Assembly (NCBI GenBank): GCA_963850345.1
Contig: CAWKKW010000005.1
Location: 744,001 to 808,000, forward strand
Origin: CAWKKW01 sp963850345
GTDB lineage: Bacteria > Acidobacteriota > Terriglobia > Terriglobales > Acidobacteriaceae
Length of the DNA stretch: 64,000 bases
Reading direction: 5' to 3'
This document shows, in pieces, positions 1 to 11,214 of this stretch (positions within the stretch are counted from its first letter, which is position 1; each line of letters starts with the position of its first letter). Position numbers and translations under genes: made by a program. Below the pieces are notes generated by a model, which saw nothing but the letters and a program-made list of their open reading frames with translations, was not told the DNA's origin and did no database searches.

Positions 1-85
1 CGACCGCGTCGGCCGACTGGTCGATGAGGACCTGGTCCGGCGTGACCAGCCGGACCCTCAGTTGATTGCTGTTGCCGTCTGCCAT
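1..85 (-). CDS. atpC: ATP synthase epsilon subunit, N-terminal fragment
   Basis: Only the first 28 codons lie in the window; the gene runs off the left edge. The start is the ATG at 85-83. The visible peptide begins MADGNSNQLRVRLVTPDQ and continues VLIDQSADAV, which fits the N-terminal beta-sandwich of F1 epsilon (typical pattern: V-T-P-x-x-x-x-x-x-x-x-A-D-x-V). It lies 7 bases after atpD on the same strand, the usual end of the F1 operon. The subunit links the gamma rotor to the c-ring and inhibits ATP hydrolysis. The C-terminal half cannot be assessed. Confidence 0.85.
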   Translation of the reverse strand, partial: MADGNSNQLRVRLVTPDQVLIDQSADAV

Positions 86-92
86 GATCGCC

Positions 93-1535
93 TCAGGCCG
101 TCGCCTGCAGCTTCTCAGCCGCTTCGAGCACCTCTTCGATGGTGCCCTTCAGATAGAAGGCCTGCTCGGGCACGCTGTCGTGCTTGCCCTCGATGATCTC
201 TTTGAAGCTGCGCACCGTGTCCTCGATCTTGACGTACTTGCCGGGAATGCCGGTGAACTGCTCCGCGACGTGGAAGGGCTGCGAAAGGAACTTCTGCACC
301 TTGCGGGCGCGAGCCACGGTGAGTTTGTCTTCCTCGGCGAGTTCGTCGATACCGAGAATGGCGATGATGTCCTGCAGATCCTTATAGCGCTGCAGAATTC
401 GCTTCACGCCCTGGGCCACATCGTAGTGTTCCTGGCCCACAATGCGCGGCGACAGAATACGCGACGTAGAGGCCAGAGGGTCGACTGCCGGGTAAATACC
501 GAGTTCCGACAGCGGGCGCGAAAGCACAGTGGTCGCGTCGAGGTGAGCGAAGGTCGTCGCAGGCGCCGGATCGGTCAAGTCGTCGGCCGGAACGTAGACA
601 GCCTGTACCGAGGTGACGGAACCGTTTTTGGTCGAGGTGATGCGCTCCTGCAGTTCGCCCATTTCCGTGGCAAGGTTCGGCTGGTAGCCTACGGCGGACG
701 GCATACGTCCGAGCAGCGTGGAGACCTCAGACCCCGCCTGAGTGAAGCGGAAGATATTGTCGATGAAGAGCAGCGTGTCAGACCCCTCTTCGTCGCGGAA
801 ATACTCTGCCACGGTCAGGGCGCTGAGGGCCACGCGCAGACGCGCACCTGGCGGCTCGGTCATCTGCCCGTAGATCAGCGCGGCCTTCGATTTGCCGAAA
901 TCCTTCAGGTCGATGACGCCGGCCTCCTGAAATTCGCGCCAGAGGTCGTTGCCTTCGCGGGTGCGTTCGCCCACACCGGCGAATACGGACAGTCCGCCGT
1001 GCTTCGAGGCGACGTTGTTGATCAACTCTTGAATGACGACGGTTTTGCCCACACCCGCGCCACCGAAGAGGCCGATCTTGCCGCCCTTCAAAAACGGCTG
1101 AATCAGGTCGATGACCTTCACCCCGGTCTCGAACATCTCTTCGCGCGTCGACTGCTCCTCAAACGACGGAGCCTGGCGGTGAATGGGTCGCCGTTCCGTC
1201 TCGCCCACCGGACCGAGTTCGTCCACGGGCTCGCCGATTACGTTGAGCACACGACCCAGCGTCGCGCGGCCTACGGGAACGGTGATGGGGTTGCCGAGAT
1301 CGAGTGCCTGCATGCCCCGCACCATGCCCTCGGTCGCTTCCATCGCGACGCAACGCACACGGCCTTCGCCGAGATGCTGCTCAACTTCCAGAATGACGTT
1401 GATGGGAGTCGGAACGTTGAAGCCTTCGCTGGTGACGCGAAGCGCCTGGTAGATCGGCGGCATCTTCGCTTCATCGAACTGCACGTCGACGGCTGGCCCG
1501 GAGATCTGAATCACTTTACCTATGTTGTCTGCCAT
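93..1535 (-). CDS. atpD: F1 ATP synthase subunit beta
   Basis: Catalytic subunit of the F1 head on the cytoplasmic face of the membrane; makes ATP from ADP and phosphate. The protein is 480 residues, normal for the family. It shows the P-loop GGAGVGKT at about 158-165, the GERTREGNDL segment at about 189-198, the Walker B strand LLFIDN at about 255-260 and the conserved GRMPSAVGYQP loop just after it. It lies 15 bases downstream of the gamma gene and 7 bases upstream of epsilon. A long open frame on the opposite strand across this gene is an antisense shadow caused by GC-rich codon bias. Confidence 0.97.
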   Translation of the reverse strand: MADNIGKVIQISGPAVDVQFDEAKMPPIYQALRVTSEGFNVPTPINVILEVEQHLGEGRVRCVAMEATEGMVRGMQALDLGNPITVPVGRATLGRVLNVIGEPVDELGPVGETERRPIHRQAPSFEEQSTREEMFETGVKVIDLIQPFLKGGKIGLFGGAGVGKTVVIQELINNVASKHGGLSVFAGVGERTREGNDLWREFQEAGVIDLKDFGKSKAALIYGQMTEPPGARLRVALSALTVAEYFRDEEGSDTLLFIDNIFRFTQAGSEVSTLLGRMPSAVGYQPNLATEMGELQERITSTKNGSVTSVQAVYVPADDLTDPAPATTFAHLDATTVLSRPLSELGIYPAVDPLASTSRILSPRIVGQEHYDVAQGVKRILQRYKDLQDIIAILGIDELAEEDKLTVARARKVQKFLSQPFHVAEQFTGIPGKYVKIEDTVRSFKEIIEGKHDSVPEQAFYLKGTIEEVLEAAEKLQATA

Positions 1536-1550
1536 AAATCTCTTTCTCTG

Positions 1551-2640
<1,090 letters not shown>

Positions 2641-2649
2641 AGGTCGCTA

Positions 2650-4281
<1,632 letters not shown>

Positions 4282-4336
4282 ACATCACTTTCCCTACAGG
4301 ATCTTGTTCTCGGTCGCGGCGGAGTTGCCGCACTTC

Positions 4337-4876
4337 CTATCCAGCTACAAGCTCTTCCTTCAAGCGATTCAACTGCCCCCGTACTGAACCGTCGTACACG
4401 GTGCTGCCGATGCGCACAATCGCGCCGCCCAGCAACGACCCATCTTCTTCGTACTGAGCATGCACCTGGCCACCGGCGAGACGCGCAATTTGCTCCTGCA
4501 ACTTAGTGCGCTCACCCTCTTCCAACTTGCGAGCACTCACCACCGTTACCTCTGATACGCCGAGCCGACGGTCCATTTCTGTGAGATAGGCAGCGTGGAT
4601 CTCGGCAAACGAGGCTATCCGGTCATGGCTGATCAGCACGGCGAGAAAATTCCTCACCTGCCGCGCCACTCCGATGCGCGAGCCAATCTGATCGAGAATC
4701 GAAATCTTCTTTTCCAGCGGGTACGAGGGGTTTTCGAAGACCTCCCTCAGTTCCCTGCTCCCTCGCCAGGTACCGGCAAAGTCGGACAACTGCTGACCGA
4801 CCTGCGCTGGATTCAGGTGGGCACTGGCCACTACATCGGCGAGGGCACTCGCATATCTTGACGCGAAGACTGACAT
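4337..4876 (-). CDS. atpH: ATP synthase subunit delta
   Basis: Peripheral-stalk subunit (OSCP homologue) that ties b subunits to the top of F1. The protein is 179 residues, the normal length. It begins MSVFASRYASALADV, has the expected all-helical N-terminal domain and ends with the family's conserved region, GGAIVRIGSTVYDGSVRGQL. Its ATG overlaps the stop codon of the preceding b gene in a TAATG junction at 4874-4878, which suggests translational coupling. Confidence 0.93.
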   Translation of the reverse strand: MSVFASRYASALADVVASAHLNPAQVGQQLSDFAGTWRGSRELREVFENPSYPLEKKISILDQIGSRIGVARQVRNFLAVLISHDRIASFAEIHAAYLTEMDRRLGVSEVTVVSARKLEEGERTKLQEQIARLAGGQVHAQYEEDGSLLGGAIVRIGSTVYDGSVRGQLNRLKEELVAG

Positions 4877-5598
4877 TAGTTCCGCCCTCCCTTGCCCGCT
4901 TCCGCAGACAGGCTCTGACCGAAGGCTTCAATCAGCAGGCGGTCCGTTTCGGGAGTCATGTGGATGCCATCCATGGCACGCTGAATCGCGAGTTCGGCAG
5001 CAAACTGCTTGAGCTGACGCTGCGCGGCGGCGCCGGCCGCATCGATCTCATGTTCGGCGGAGTGAATGATCCTCTGCCGCTCTTCTTCGAGCGACTGCTT
5101 GATCCGGGCCTCGTCCTGAATGCTGTCCTGTTCGGTTTGCCGCCGGATCGCCGCAATCTCATCGTCCAGCCGAGCAAGCCGCTGCTCGACCGAGGAAAGC
5201 CTTCCGTTGGCTTCCTCCGTTGCCGTGCGCGCCTCAACCAACTGCTTCTGAATACCGCCGGTTCGCTTGCGGAAGGCCTTCGGCAGCACCTTAACCAGGA
5301 AGATGAGGATGATCCCGATCAGAATGGCCGAATTCAGATCTTCAAAGATCACTGCCGCGGTCTCTACATCCACGTGAAACACGCGCGCGATTGCCTGCAC
5401 TCCAGCCGAATGGCGGAATGCCTCAATTTGCTTGGCCTCTTCGTCTCCGCCCTCAGCGGCCTTGGGCGAAGCAGATGGGGAGGTCGCCGAAGCAGGTTCG
5501 GATGTGGTCTGACTGTGAACCCGGACCGTGGTGAAACCGAAAACCAAAAGGGCCAGCAGCACAGGAACTGCATAACGAATGCGTCTACTTCTCTTCAA
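4876..5598 (-). CDS. atpF: ATP synthase subunit b with long N-terminal leader
   Basis: Peripheral-stalk subunit. The protein is 240 residues, longer than the usual 155-170. It starts with a signal-like segment (MKRSRRIRYAVPVLLALLVF), then a Ser/Pro/Ala-rich stretch to about residue 50, then the membrane anchor SAILIGIILIFLVKVLPKAF near 90-110, then a long charged coiled coil (about 115-215). The extra N-terminal domain with its own hydrophobic segment is unusual against E. coli AtpF. It overlaps the b' gene by 4 bases (ATGA) and delta by 1 base. The b assignment rests on position, anchor and coiled coil. Confidence 0.85.
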   Translation of the reverse strand: MKRSRRIRYAVPVLLALLVFGFTTVRVHSQTTSEPASATSPSASPKAAEGGDEEAKQIEAFRHSAGVQAIARVFHVDVETAAVIFEDLNSAILIGIILIFLVKVLPKAFRKRTGGIQKQLVEARTATEEANGRLSSVEQRLARLDDEIAAIRRQTEQDSIQDEARIKQSLEEERQRIIHSAEHEIDAAGAAAQRQLKQFAAELAIQRAMDGIHMTPETDRLLIEAFGQSLSAEAGKGGRN

Positions 5599-6062
5599 CG
5601 GGAGGTCTCCGCCTGGGCCACGTTTCCGGGAAGGATGGCCTTCAAGATTTGTGCGGCAAGCTGATCGGCGGAAGACTCGATCTGGCGTTTCGCCTCGCTG
5701 GCCTGGGCTTCGATCGCAGCGCGCGCGGATTGCACCCGCTCGTGCGCTACCTGACGGGCGCCTTCGAGCGCCGTCTCACGCTCGCCGTTCCACTGCTGCA
5801 TGCGCTGTTCGCGTGCGCGAAAGATCTCTCCGCGAGCAGCGCGAAGTTTGGCTTCATACTCCTGCGCCTTAGCGTCGGCGGCGGCGATGGCAGCTTGCGC
5901 CTTCTCAACCGCACCCAGTGTGCGCTCACGGCGCTCAGCCAGAACCCGCATCAGTGGGCCGTACACCAGGAACCGATACGCCAAAACCAGGAAAACAAAA
6001 AAGAAAATGGTCGGTACGGAACCGAGAAAGAGTTTGCCGATTTGTTGCAGTATATCGTTCAT
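5595..6062 (-). CDS. atpF: ATP synthase subunit b' (second b-type subunit)
   Basis: First gene of the operon. The start is taken at ATG 6062, where the protein reads MNDILQQIGKLFLGSVPTIF. The open frame continues upstream to 6326 but that stretch is not b-like and overlaps the promoter. The 155-residue product has one membrane helix (about 13-33) followed by a long Ala/Glu/Arg-rich coiled coil, the normal architecture and length for a b or b' subunit. Two different b-type genes in tandem imply a heterodimeric peripheral stalk, as in cyanobacteria and alphaproteobacteria. There is no a or c subunit gene upstream. Confidence 0.88.
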   Translation of the reverse strand: MNDILQQIGKLFLGSVPTIFFFVFLVLAYRFLVYGPLMRVLAERRERTLGAVEKAQAAIAAADAKAQEYEAKLRAARGEIFRAREQRMQQWNGERETALEGARQVAHERVQSARAAIEAQASEAKRQIESSADQLAAQILKAILPGNVAQAETSR

Positions 6063-6116
6063 GCCGTCACCGATCGTGAGGTGGTTTGTCGGTTGGGATT
6101 GTTTGTGGAACTTTTG

Positions 6117-6145
6117 ATTTAAACAGAGCGGAAAAAGGCTGTCAA
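6117..6145 (-). promoter_or_regulatory. Probable sigma70 promoter of the atp operon
   Basis: Read on the minus strand, a perfect -35 TTGACA (6145-6140) is followed after 17 bases by TTAAAT (6122-6117), a 4/6 match to the -10 consensus. It lies about 55 bases before the ATG of the first ATP synthase gene at 6062, leaving a short leader. The 234 bases between 6146 and the lipoprotein gene hold nothing else I can assign. Confidence 0.55.
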
Positions 6146-6379
6146 TTCGCCGCGGCGTACTCGCGAACTGCAGAAAGTCGCGTCTTGCCTTCCAAAAGAA
6201 TACTACCGTTAGCGAAAAGAATAATAGTGTTGACTCGCCTTTGGGTAGGCGTACACTAGGAAGTACCACCTTGACCCACTTCAGGGTCCAACGGGCTGTT
6301 CGACTGGGACTCTCCACCGCTCCCAATCGCGCAGCCCGTACTAGTTTCCGCTGAAGAGTGCTGCTTGCAAACGACGGCC

Positions 6380-7534
6380 TTAGTGCGTTGCGGCGAGAGC
6401 CACGGGCAGCGTCGGATCGGTTCCGGTCGTCGCAGTCGCCGACGCCACCAGCGCACCCGGTGTGGCCGTGCTGAACGTATATACGTGAAGGTCCTTGTTC
6501 CCGCCGTTATTCGCCGTCGCAAGGTAGGTCTTGCTGCGGTCTTCGATGAGGTCGACCGGATTGGCTCCAGTCGCGAAAGGCGAACCTGTAAGCGCAGTGA
6601 GGGCTCCGGAGGCGGCGAGCACAAAACCGCTGATGGTGTTGTCTGTACGATTCGTGACGTACACGTAGCTGCCACTGGCATCAACCAGCACGGAGGTGGG
6701 TCCCAAGCCGGTCTTGAAGGGCGAGCCGGAAGCGAGTTCCGTGATCGCGCCAGTGGTGCCGATGGTGAACACGCGGACACCATTGACACCAGTCTCGGTG
6801 ACAAACAGAAATTTCGAACTCGGATCGGTTGCAAGGCCCTGGTCCGAGTTGGTGGTGCTGTTGCCTGAGTTGAGGTGCCCAGTCTCAATGACCGCGCCGG
6901 TGGTGGCATTGAAGCTGAGGATGTCCACTCCTGCAGTGCCTTCGGATACGTAGATGAACTGGTTATTGGGCGTGATCAGCAGATGGTTCAAGGCCTGCGT
7001 CCCGGTGCCGGTCGCGTTGCCTCCGGTGAGAGCGAGCGGACTACCGGTGCCGAGCGTCAGTGCGCCAGTCGTGCGGTCGATGGCGAAGACAGAGACCGAG
7101 GCGCTACCCTCGTTTGCAGTAATAAGGAACGATCCCGTCGCATCGATCTTCATCGCAGCGATGCCTACGGTGGATGCGATCGCGTTCCCATTGCTCTGTG
7201 CTGTCAGGGTGCCATTGCTGTTGATCGCGTAGAGGAAGATCGATCCGCTCAGGCCGCCTACATAAAGGAACGTGTTCGCCGGGTTGACCACCATGCTGGT
7301 GGGCAGAATTGAGAGGGCATACGGAGTGGAGGCAACGGCGGTCAGCGATCCAGTCGCAAAGGAGAAGCCGGCGAGACTCGGCGTGGTGGTGTTCTGATTT
7401 GCGACGTATAGGAAGTCGTTGGTGTTGCAGTTGGTGGTGCAGCCACCGCCGCCCGAAGTGACGGGCACAAAGAATTTTCCGCAACCTGCCAACATCAAGA
7501 GCCCTGCCAAGGATGCCAATCGAAGAACACGCAT
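6380..7534 (-). CDS. Lipoprotein with lactonase-type beta-propeller
   Basis: A 384-residue exported lipoprotein. The N-terminus MRVLRLASLAGLLMLAGC is a lipoprotein signal with the lipobox LAGC at residues 15-18. A Gly/Thr/Asn-rich linker follows, then repeated blades with the pattern of the 7-bladed lactonase/YncE propeller (FLYVANQNT, FLYVGGLSG, FIYVSEGTA, FLFVTETG, YVYVTNRTDNTISGF). Blades recur about every 45-50 residues. In this family the domain name comes from 6-phosphogluconolactonase, but membrane-anchored acidobacterial copies have no proven enzyme activity. It is a single gene with no clear operon partner. Confidence 0.75.
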   Translation of the reverse strand: MRVLRLASLAGLLMLAGCGKFFVPVTSGGGGCTTNCNTNDFLYVANQNTTTPSLAGFSFATGSLTAVASTPYALSILPTSMVVNPANTFLYVGGLSGSIFLYAINSNGTLTAQSNGNAIASTVGIAAMKIDATGSFLITANEGSASVSVFAIDRTTGALTLGTGSPLALTGGNATGTGTQALNHLLITPNNQFIYVSEGTAGVDILSFNATTGAVIETGHLNSGNSTTNSDQGLATDPSSKFLFVTETGVNGVRVFTIGTTGAITELASGSPFKTGLGPTSVLVDASGSYVYVTNRTDNTISGFVLAASGALTALTGSPFATGANPVDLIEDRSKTYLATANNGGNKDLHVYTFSTATPGALVASATATTGTDPTLPVALAATH

Positions 7535-7790
7535 AATCGTACCGACCTCGAGCCTGGATTCACCACGTGGGTTTCAAAACAGATCGGCGGAAACGGCCCC
7601 GACGCTCCATGTCTCACGAGGGATCTGCAAGTTTGAACAGCGCGCAGCACGCGATCAAACCGCTGGTGTGGCTTCTAAGGATAGGTTGAAGCCGCTCCAG
7701 TCGCTTCATCCTACTCGAAGCGAGCCCTCGTCTGTCGATGATATTGACGTGCGGCAGAGTACTTGTGCTCAGGTTTTCTTTCTGCGGCAA

Positions 7791-7822
7791 ACGAAAAGGC
7801 CCGCTCGCGGCAGGCCTTTCGT
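7791..7822 (-). terminator. Hairpin terminator after ahpD
   Basis: ACGAAAAGGCC at 7791-7801 pairs with GGCCTTTCGT at 7813-7822 (10 base pairs with one bulged A) around an 11-base loop. On the minus strand the right arm reads GGCCTTTTCGT followed by TT. It lies about 25 bases beyond the ahpD stop, so it probably ends the perR-ahpC-ahpD transcript. Confidence 0.6.
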
Positions 7823-7846
7823 AAGTGGAACGAGAACAGCGCAACG

Positions 7847-8398
7847 CTATGCGAGAACAGGCTCCGCAACAGTGACGCGTTCCGCATCGAGGGTGGTGCC
7901 GATGGCGTGGAGGACGGAGGCTAAACGGACGATTGCGAGCACTAATTCTTCGCCGGCGCCCTTTTCGCGCACGACTTTTTCGTGCGCATCGACGCACTTG
8001 CCGCAGCCGTTGACGGCGGAGACGGCGATGGACCAGAGTTCAAAATCGAGAGGTTCGACGCCGTGGGTGCGGAGGACATTCATGCGCAGACGAGCGGGCA
8101 GAGTGGTGTACTTTTCGTTGGAGCTGAGGTGTTGAAAGCGGTAGTAGATATTATTCATGGCCATGATGGAAGCCGCGGATTTCGCGGCTTCCAGGGCCTG
8201 CGGCGTCAAATGGTTGGCGGCTTCGGCGAGCGCGGCCGCGGTCAATTCCGGGTTGCGGATAGCGATGGCGCTGGCGGCGATTGTGCCCCAGAGTTGCTGC
8301 GCGGTGAGGTCGGAGTTCTGACGTACGAGCGAGGAGTAATTGAGCTTCAAGTCCTTGGCGTACAAGGGGATGGAGTCAATGAGCTGGTCGAGAGACAT
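7847..8398 (-). CDS. ahpD: Alkylhydroperoxidase AhpD
   Basis: Carboxymuconolactone-decarboxylase-fold disulfide reductase that reduces oxidised AhpC, as in mycobacteria. The start is ATG 8398, with AAAGGA about 6 bases upstream. The 183-residue protein matches the AhpD family along its length (YAKDLKLNYSSL, LWGTIAASA, IMAMNNIYYRF, LRMNVL). It keeps the catalytic CGKC at 132-135, His139 and the proton-relay Glu at about 120 (DFELWS). It is third in the operon after perR and ahpC, 165 bases below the ahpC stop. Confidence 0.93.
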   Translation of the reverse strand: MSLDQLIDSIPLYAKDLKLNYSSLVRQNSDLTAQQLWGTIAASAIAIRNPELTAAALAEAANHLTPQALEAAKSAASIMAMNNIYYRFQHLSSNEKYTTLPARLRMNVLRTHGVEPLDFELWSIAVSAVNGCGKCVDAHEKVVREKGAGEELVLAIVRLASVLHAIGTTLDAERVTVAEPVLA

Positions 8399-8503
8399 GC
8401 AAATCCTTTCGCGCAAATGGGCGCAAAATGGTCATTTTGTGGTCGCGTAAGTGGCATTTAGACGCTGTTTTCGGGTCGAAAACGCCTCCAAAAACGCCCT
8501 TTT

Positions 8504-8534
8504 CTAACCGGGGAAGCGTAGGTTTGCCGGTTAG
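8504..8534. repeat. Inverted repeat between ahpC and ahpD
   Basis: CTAACCGG (8504-8511) and CCGGTTAG (8527-8534) form an 8-bp perfect stem with a 15-base loop. A second, weaker AACCG/CGGTT pair lies at 8548-8564 and reaches into the ahpC stop codon. There is no T-run, so this looks more like an mRNA processing, attenuation or stability hairpin tuning ahpD relative to ahpC than a strong terminator. It could also be chance in GC-rich DNA. Confidence 0.45.
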
Positions 8535-8563
8535 AATTTCCTGTTATAACCGGCGAAAACGGT

Positions 8564-9100
8564 TTAGGCGGTGAGAGTTTGTTCGCCCTTCTGCCAGTTG
8601 CAGGGGCAGAGCTCGTCGGTCTGGAGCGCGTCGAGGACGCGGAGGACTTCCTGCGGGTTGCGGCCGACGGAGAGGTCGGTGACGTAGACGAAGCGGATGA
8701 CGTTTTCGGGATCGACGATAAAGGTGGCGCGCTGGGCGACGCCGGCGGCGGGATCGAGGATGCCCAGTTGTTCGGTCAGGTCGCGCTTCACATCGGCGAG
8801 CATGGGGAAGGGCAGGTTCCTGAGATCTTCGTGATGGGTCCGCCAGGCGACGTGGACGAATTCGGAGTCGATGCTGCCGCCGAGGATCTGGGCGTCGCGT
8901 GCTTCAAACTCGTCGTTGAGTTTGCCGAAGGCGGCGATTTCGGTGGGGCAGACAAAGGTGAAGTCCTTGGGCCAGAAGAAGTAGACCTTCCACTTACCGG
9001 GGTAGGACTCCTCGGTGATGGTTTCGAATTCCTTGCCCTTTTCGAGGCTAACGGCGGCAGTCATAGAGAATGACGGGAATGTTTCACCTACGCTTAACAT
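8564..9100 (-). CDS. ahpC: Peroxiredoxin AhpC (AhpD-dependent type)
   Basis: Two-cysteine peroxiredoxin that reduces hydrogen peroxide, organic hydroperoxides and peroxynitrite. The 178-residue protein carries the peroxidatic Cys51 in FVCPTE. Near the C-terminus it has the paired cysteines C165 and C167 in ELCPCNW, the pattern of mycobacterial AhpC that partners with AhpD rather than AhpF. The start ATG 9100 follows a good AAGGAGA Shine-Dalgarno. It sits between perR (62 bases upstream) and ahpD. Confidence 0.95.
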   Translation of the reverse strand: MLSVGETFPSFSMTAAVSLEKGKEFETITEESYPGKWKVYFFWPKDFTFVCPTEIAAFGKLNDEFEARDAQILGGSIDSEFVHVAWRTHHEDLRNLPFPMLADVKRDLTEQLGILDPAAGVAQRATFIVDPENVIRFVYVTDLSVGRNPQEVLRVLDALQTDELCPCNWQKGEQTLTA

Positions 9101-9162
9101 GAGTATCTCCTTGAACTAAGTAACGGGTAAGAGTGCATGAATGAATCAATACGTAACAACAA

Positions 9163-9615
9163 CTACATCTTTTTTCGGGAGCGCGGCTTCACCGGTTGAC
9201 AGGCGGCGCAACGTCCGAGGAGGTCGACGGCATAGCGTTCGACGACGAACCCGCCGGGCAGCGGACCGGAGGCATGGCGGAAGCCGAGATCTTTCTCGTC
9301 GATATCGGTGATGCATTTGCAGACGGTACAGACGAGGTGGTGATGGGGCCGGGCATTGGTTTCGACGCGCAGCGATCCATGGTGGAGGCTGACTTCGCGA
9401 AAGATGCCGGCGTCGAGGAACGAATGAATGTTTTTGTAGACGGTGGCCAGGGAAACAGAGGGGATTCTGCGCCTGACGCGGAGGTAGACCTCTTCGGGGC
9501 TGGGGTGGCCGGGAATGCTCCGCAGAACTTCGTAGAGAACCTGCCGCTGGTGAGTGACGGCCAGACCGGCCGCCTCACAGAGTTGGCGGAAGTCGTGTTG
9601 TTCTGCGGCGTTCAT
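9163..9615 (-). CDS. perR: Fur-family peroxide regulator, PerR-like
   Basis: Metal-dependent repressor. ATG 9615 is chosen over an in-frame TTG one codon upstream. The 150-residue protein has the Fur winged-helix N-terminus (VTHQRQVLYEVLRS, SLATVYKNIHSFLDAG), the metal-binding histidine cluster PHHHLVC, and two CxxC pairs (C96/C99 and C136/C139) that hold structural zinc. PerR rather than Fur is inferred from the operon with ahpC and ahpD and from the operator upstream. The C-terminus is short and basic (KPRSRKKM). Confidence 0.88.
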   Translation of the reverse strand: MNAAEQHDFRQLCEAAGLAVTHQRQVLYEVLRSIPGHPSPEEVYLRVRRRIPSVSLATVYKNIHSFLDAGIFREVSLHHGSLRVETNARPHHHLVCTVCKCITDIDEKDLGFRHASGPLPGGFVVERYAVDLLGRCAACQPVKPRSRKKM

Positions 9616-9627
9616 CAATATCTATTA

Positions 9628-9646
9628 AACGATAATAGTTATCGTT
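9628..9646 (-). promoter_or_regulatory. PerR/Fur-type operator
   Basis: AACGATAATAGTTATCGTT is a perfect palindrome (8-bp arms around TAG), very close in form to Fur/PerR boxes (A/T-rich, GATAAT half-sites). It lies 12 bases before the perR start codon, where bound repressor would block transcription. It implies autoregulation and co-regulation of ahpC and ahpD. No second copy is visible in front of ahpC. Confidence 0.75.
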
Positions 9647-10194
9647 CGTCAATCTGGGGGCGGTTTGTGTGGGAGTGGGAGGGCGGTAGATGAGTGATTG
9701 GATTCGGCGGGGCGGAGAAGGATTCGGGGAGGACGCTCGCGGAGTGCTTGTCGGCGTGGACCTAGGGGGTCGAAGTAGAACGTCAGAAGAACGTGTATGA
9801 AGCCTTCCTTCAAGGATTTCAATGAGTGCATCGGCGATTTTGCATTTGTTTAAATCGAGGCGGTTGCGGCTCCTAAGACGCCAGCTCGCTAAGCCCGAGG
9901 CCTGCAATCCAGCGGTTGGCAAGGTGCGAACAACGGCCCGGAGATGCCGAACAGTGCGTAATCAATATTGGTAGATCGGGGCGAGAACGTCGTCTCGGCA
10001 CCACGCAGCGAAGCCTCTGGTATGCTCATTGCTGCACCAGCAATGAGGCAAACGGCGCTCGGCCGAGCCGCATTCCGCAATCTCATATTCGCAAGATCGG
10101 ACAGACGGCCACTGTGGACCTTGGCGAGATCATTAGCAGTTCCAGAAAACTGAAGTCCGGCGGCGGACAGGCCGGAGCGCAAGCCTCGTCGGCG
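9647..10194. other. Gap before the defence operon; nothing firmly assignable
   Basis: About 550 bases with no convincing gene. The reading frame of the following nuclease gene stays open back to a TTG at 9916, and a GTG at 10114 is another possible start. The peptide upstream of 10195 is low-complexity (SSSRKLKSGGGQAGAQASSA), so part of it may be a flexible N-terminal tail. I see no tRNA, repeat or clear promoter. Confidence 0.4.
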
Positions 10195-11214
10195 ATGGCG
10201 TTTCCGGTCGCGGACCTGATCCAGACATTCAAGCCAGAAGTGTGGGAAGATTTCACGGAAGAATGGGCGCATTCGCAGGAGAAGAAGTACAAAAAGGTCA
10301 TTCGCTACGCCGGCGCGGGCGATATGGGCCTCGACATTCTCTGCTTCCATACCGACAAGTATTTCGACGGACCGTGGGACAACGTGCAATGCAAACGTTA
10401 TGCTTGCTTGCTACAGCCCGCGCAGGTCTATGTCGAGCTGGGCAAAATCATATACTACTCGTTCACGGGCGAGTATCCGCCGCCGAACAAGTACTATTTT
10501 GCGGCTTCCAAAGGTCTCGGCCTGAAGCTCAAGAAGCAGATCTCCAAACCGGCTGAGCTGAGGAAGGAACTGCGCAACAACTGGGACAAACACTGCAGGG
10601 CGAAGATCACCGATACGATTAAGGTCGAGCTGCGGGGCAAGTTACTGACGTATTTCGAAAACTTCGATTTCACCATTTTCGACATGATCCCAGTAGCCGA
10701 AATGATCAAAGGCCATGCCAGCACGGCGTTCTACGAGCGACGCTTCGGCGGAAACAGCTTCCCTGATCGGCCCCCTGTCATGTTGCCGCCGCATGCGGTC
10801 CAGCCAACCGAGAGCCGGTATGTCGAGCAACTGTTTGAGATCTATTCGGAAAAGCTGGCGGTGCAGCTGAACCAACCGGAGCAACTGGCGAAGCATCCGG
10901 AGCTGGAGCGGCACTTCAACCGTTCGCGGGAAGTGTTCTACCATGCCGAGTCGCTGCGAAACTTCCCACGCGATAGTGTGGATCCCGGCGCCTTCGATGA
11001 AATCCGGAATGAGATTTATCACGGTTGCATCGATAAGCACGATATGGAATATCCGACGGGGATGGACCGCATTTTGGCAACCACCAGCCACGCAACGACG
11101 CTTAACCCGAACTGCAACGCGCTGTGCATGCGGGTGCAGACGCAGGATAAGCAGGGTCTGTGCCATCACCTCGCGAATGAGGACAAATTTCTTTGGGTGA
11201 AGAAAAATGGCTGA
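10195..11214 (+). CDS. ABC-3C system effector: Mrr-like PD-(D/E)XK nuclease with C-terminal ABC-3C domain
   Basis: First gene of a three-gene operon. Counted from ATG 10195 the protein has 339 residues. The N-terminal part has WEDFTEEWAHS (about 17-27), then AGDMGLDIL with Asp47, then WDNVQCKRY with Gln65-x-Lys67. The Asp...Q-x-K spacing and the GDxGxD/VQCKR context are those of Mrr-type restriction nucleases. The C-terminal region (from about residue 200; YVEQLFEIYSEKL, FNRSREVFYHAESLRNF, EIRNEIYHG) resembles the helical C-terminal domains of ABC three-component effectors. It overlaps the next gene by 8 bases. Inferred role: a nuclease restrained by the ATPase and middle component until an invader is sensed. 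The start is uncertain (10114 and 9916 also possible). Confidence 0.75.
   Translation: MAFPVADLIQTFKPEVWEDFTEEWAHSQEKKYKKVIRYAGAGDMGLDILCFHTDKYFDGPWDNVQCKRYACLLQPAQVYVELGKIIYYSFTGEYPPPNKYYFAASKGLGLKLKKQISKPAELRKELRNNWDKHCRAKITDTIKVELRGKLLTYFENFDFTIFDMIPVAEMIKGHASTAFYERRFGGNSFPDRPPVMLPPHAVQPTESRYVEQLFEIYSEKLAVQLNQPEQLAKHPELERHFNRSREVFYHAESLRNFPRDSVDPGAFDEIRNEIYHGCIDKHDMEYPTGMDRILATTSHATTLNPNCNALCMRVQTQDKQGLCHHLANEDKFLWVKKNG

Noticed and set aside
6230..6257. Plus-strand promoter-like TTGACT-16-TACACT upstream of the atp operon
   Set aside because: No plus-strand gene follows it; it would only run antisense into the lipoprotein gene, so it is probably chance.
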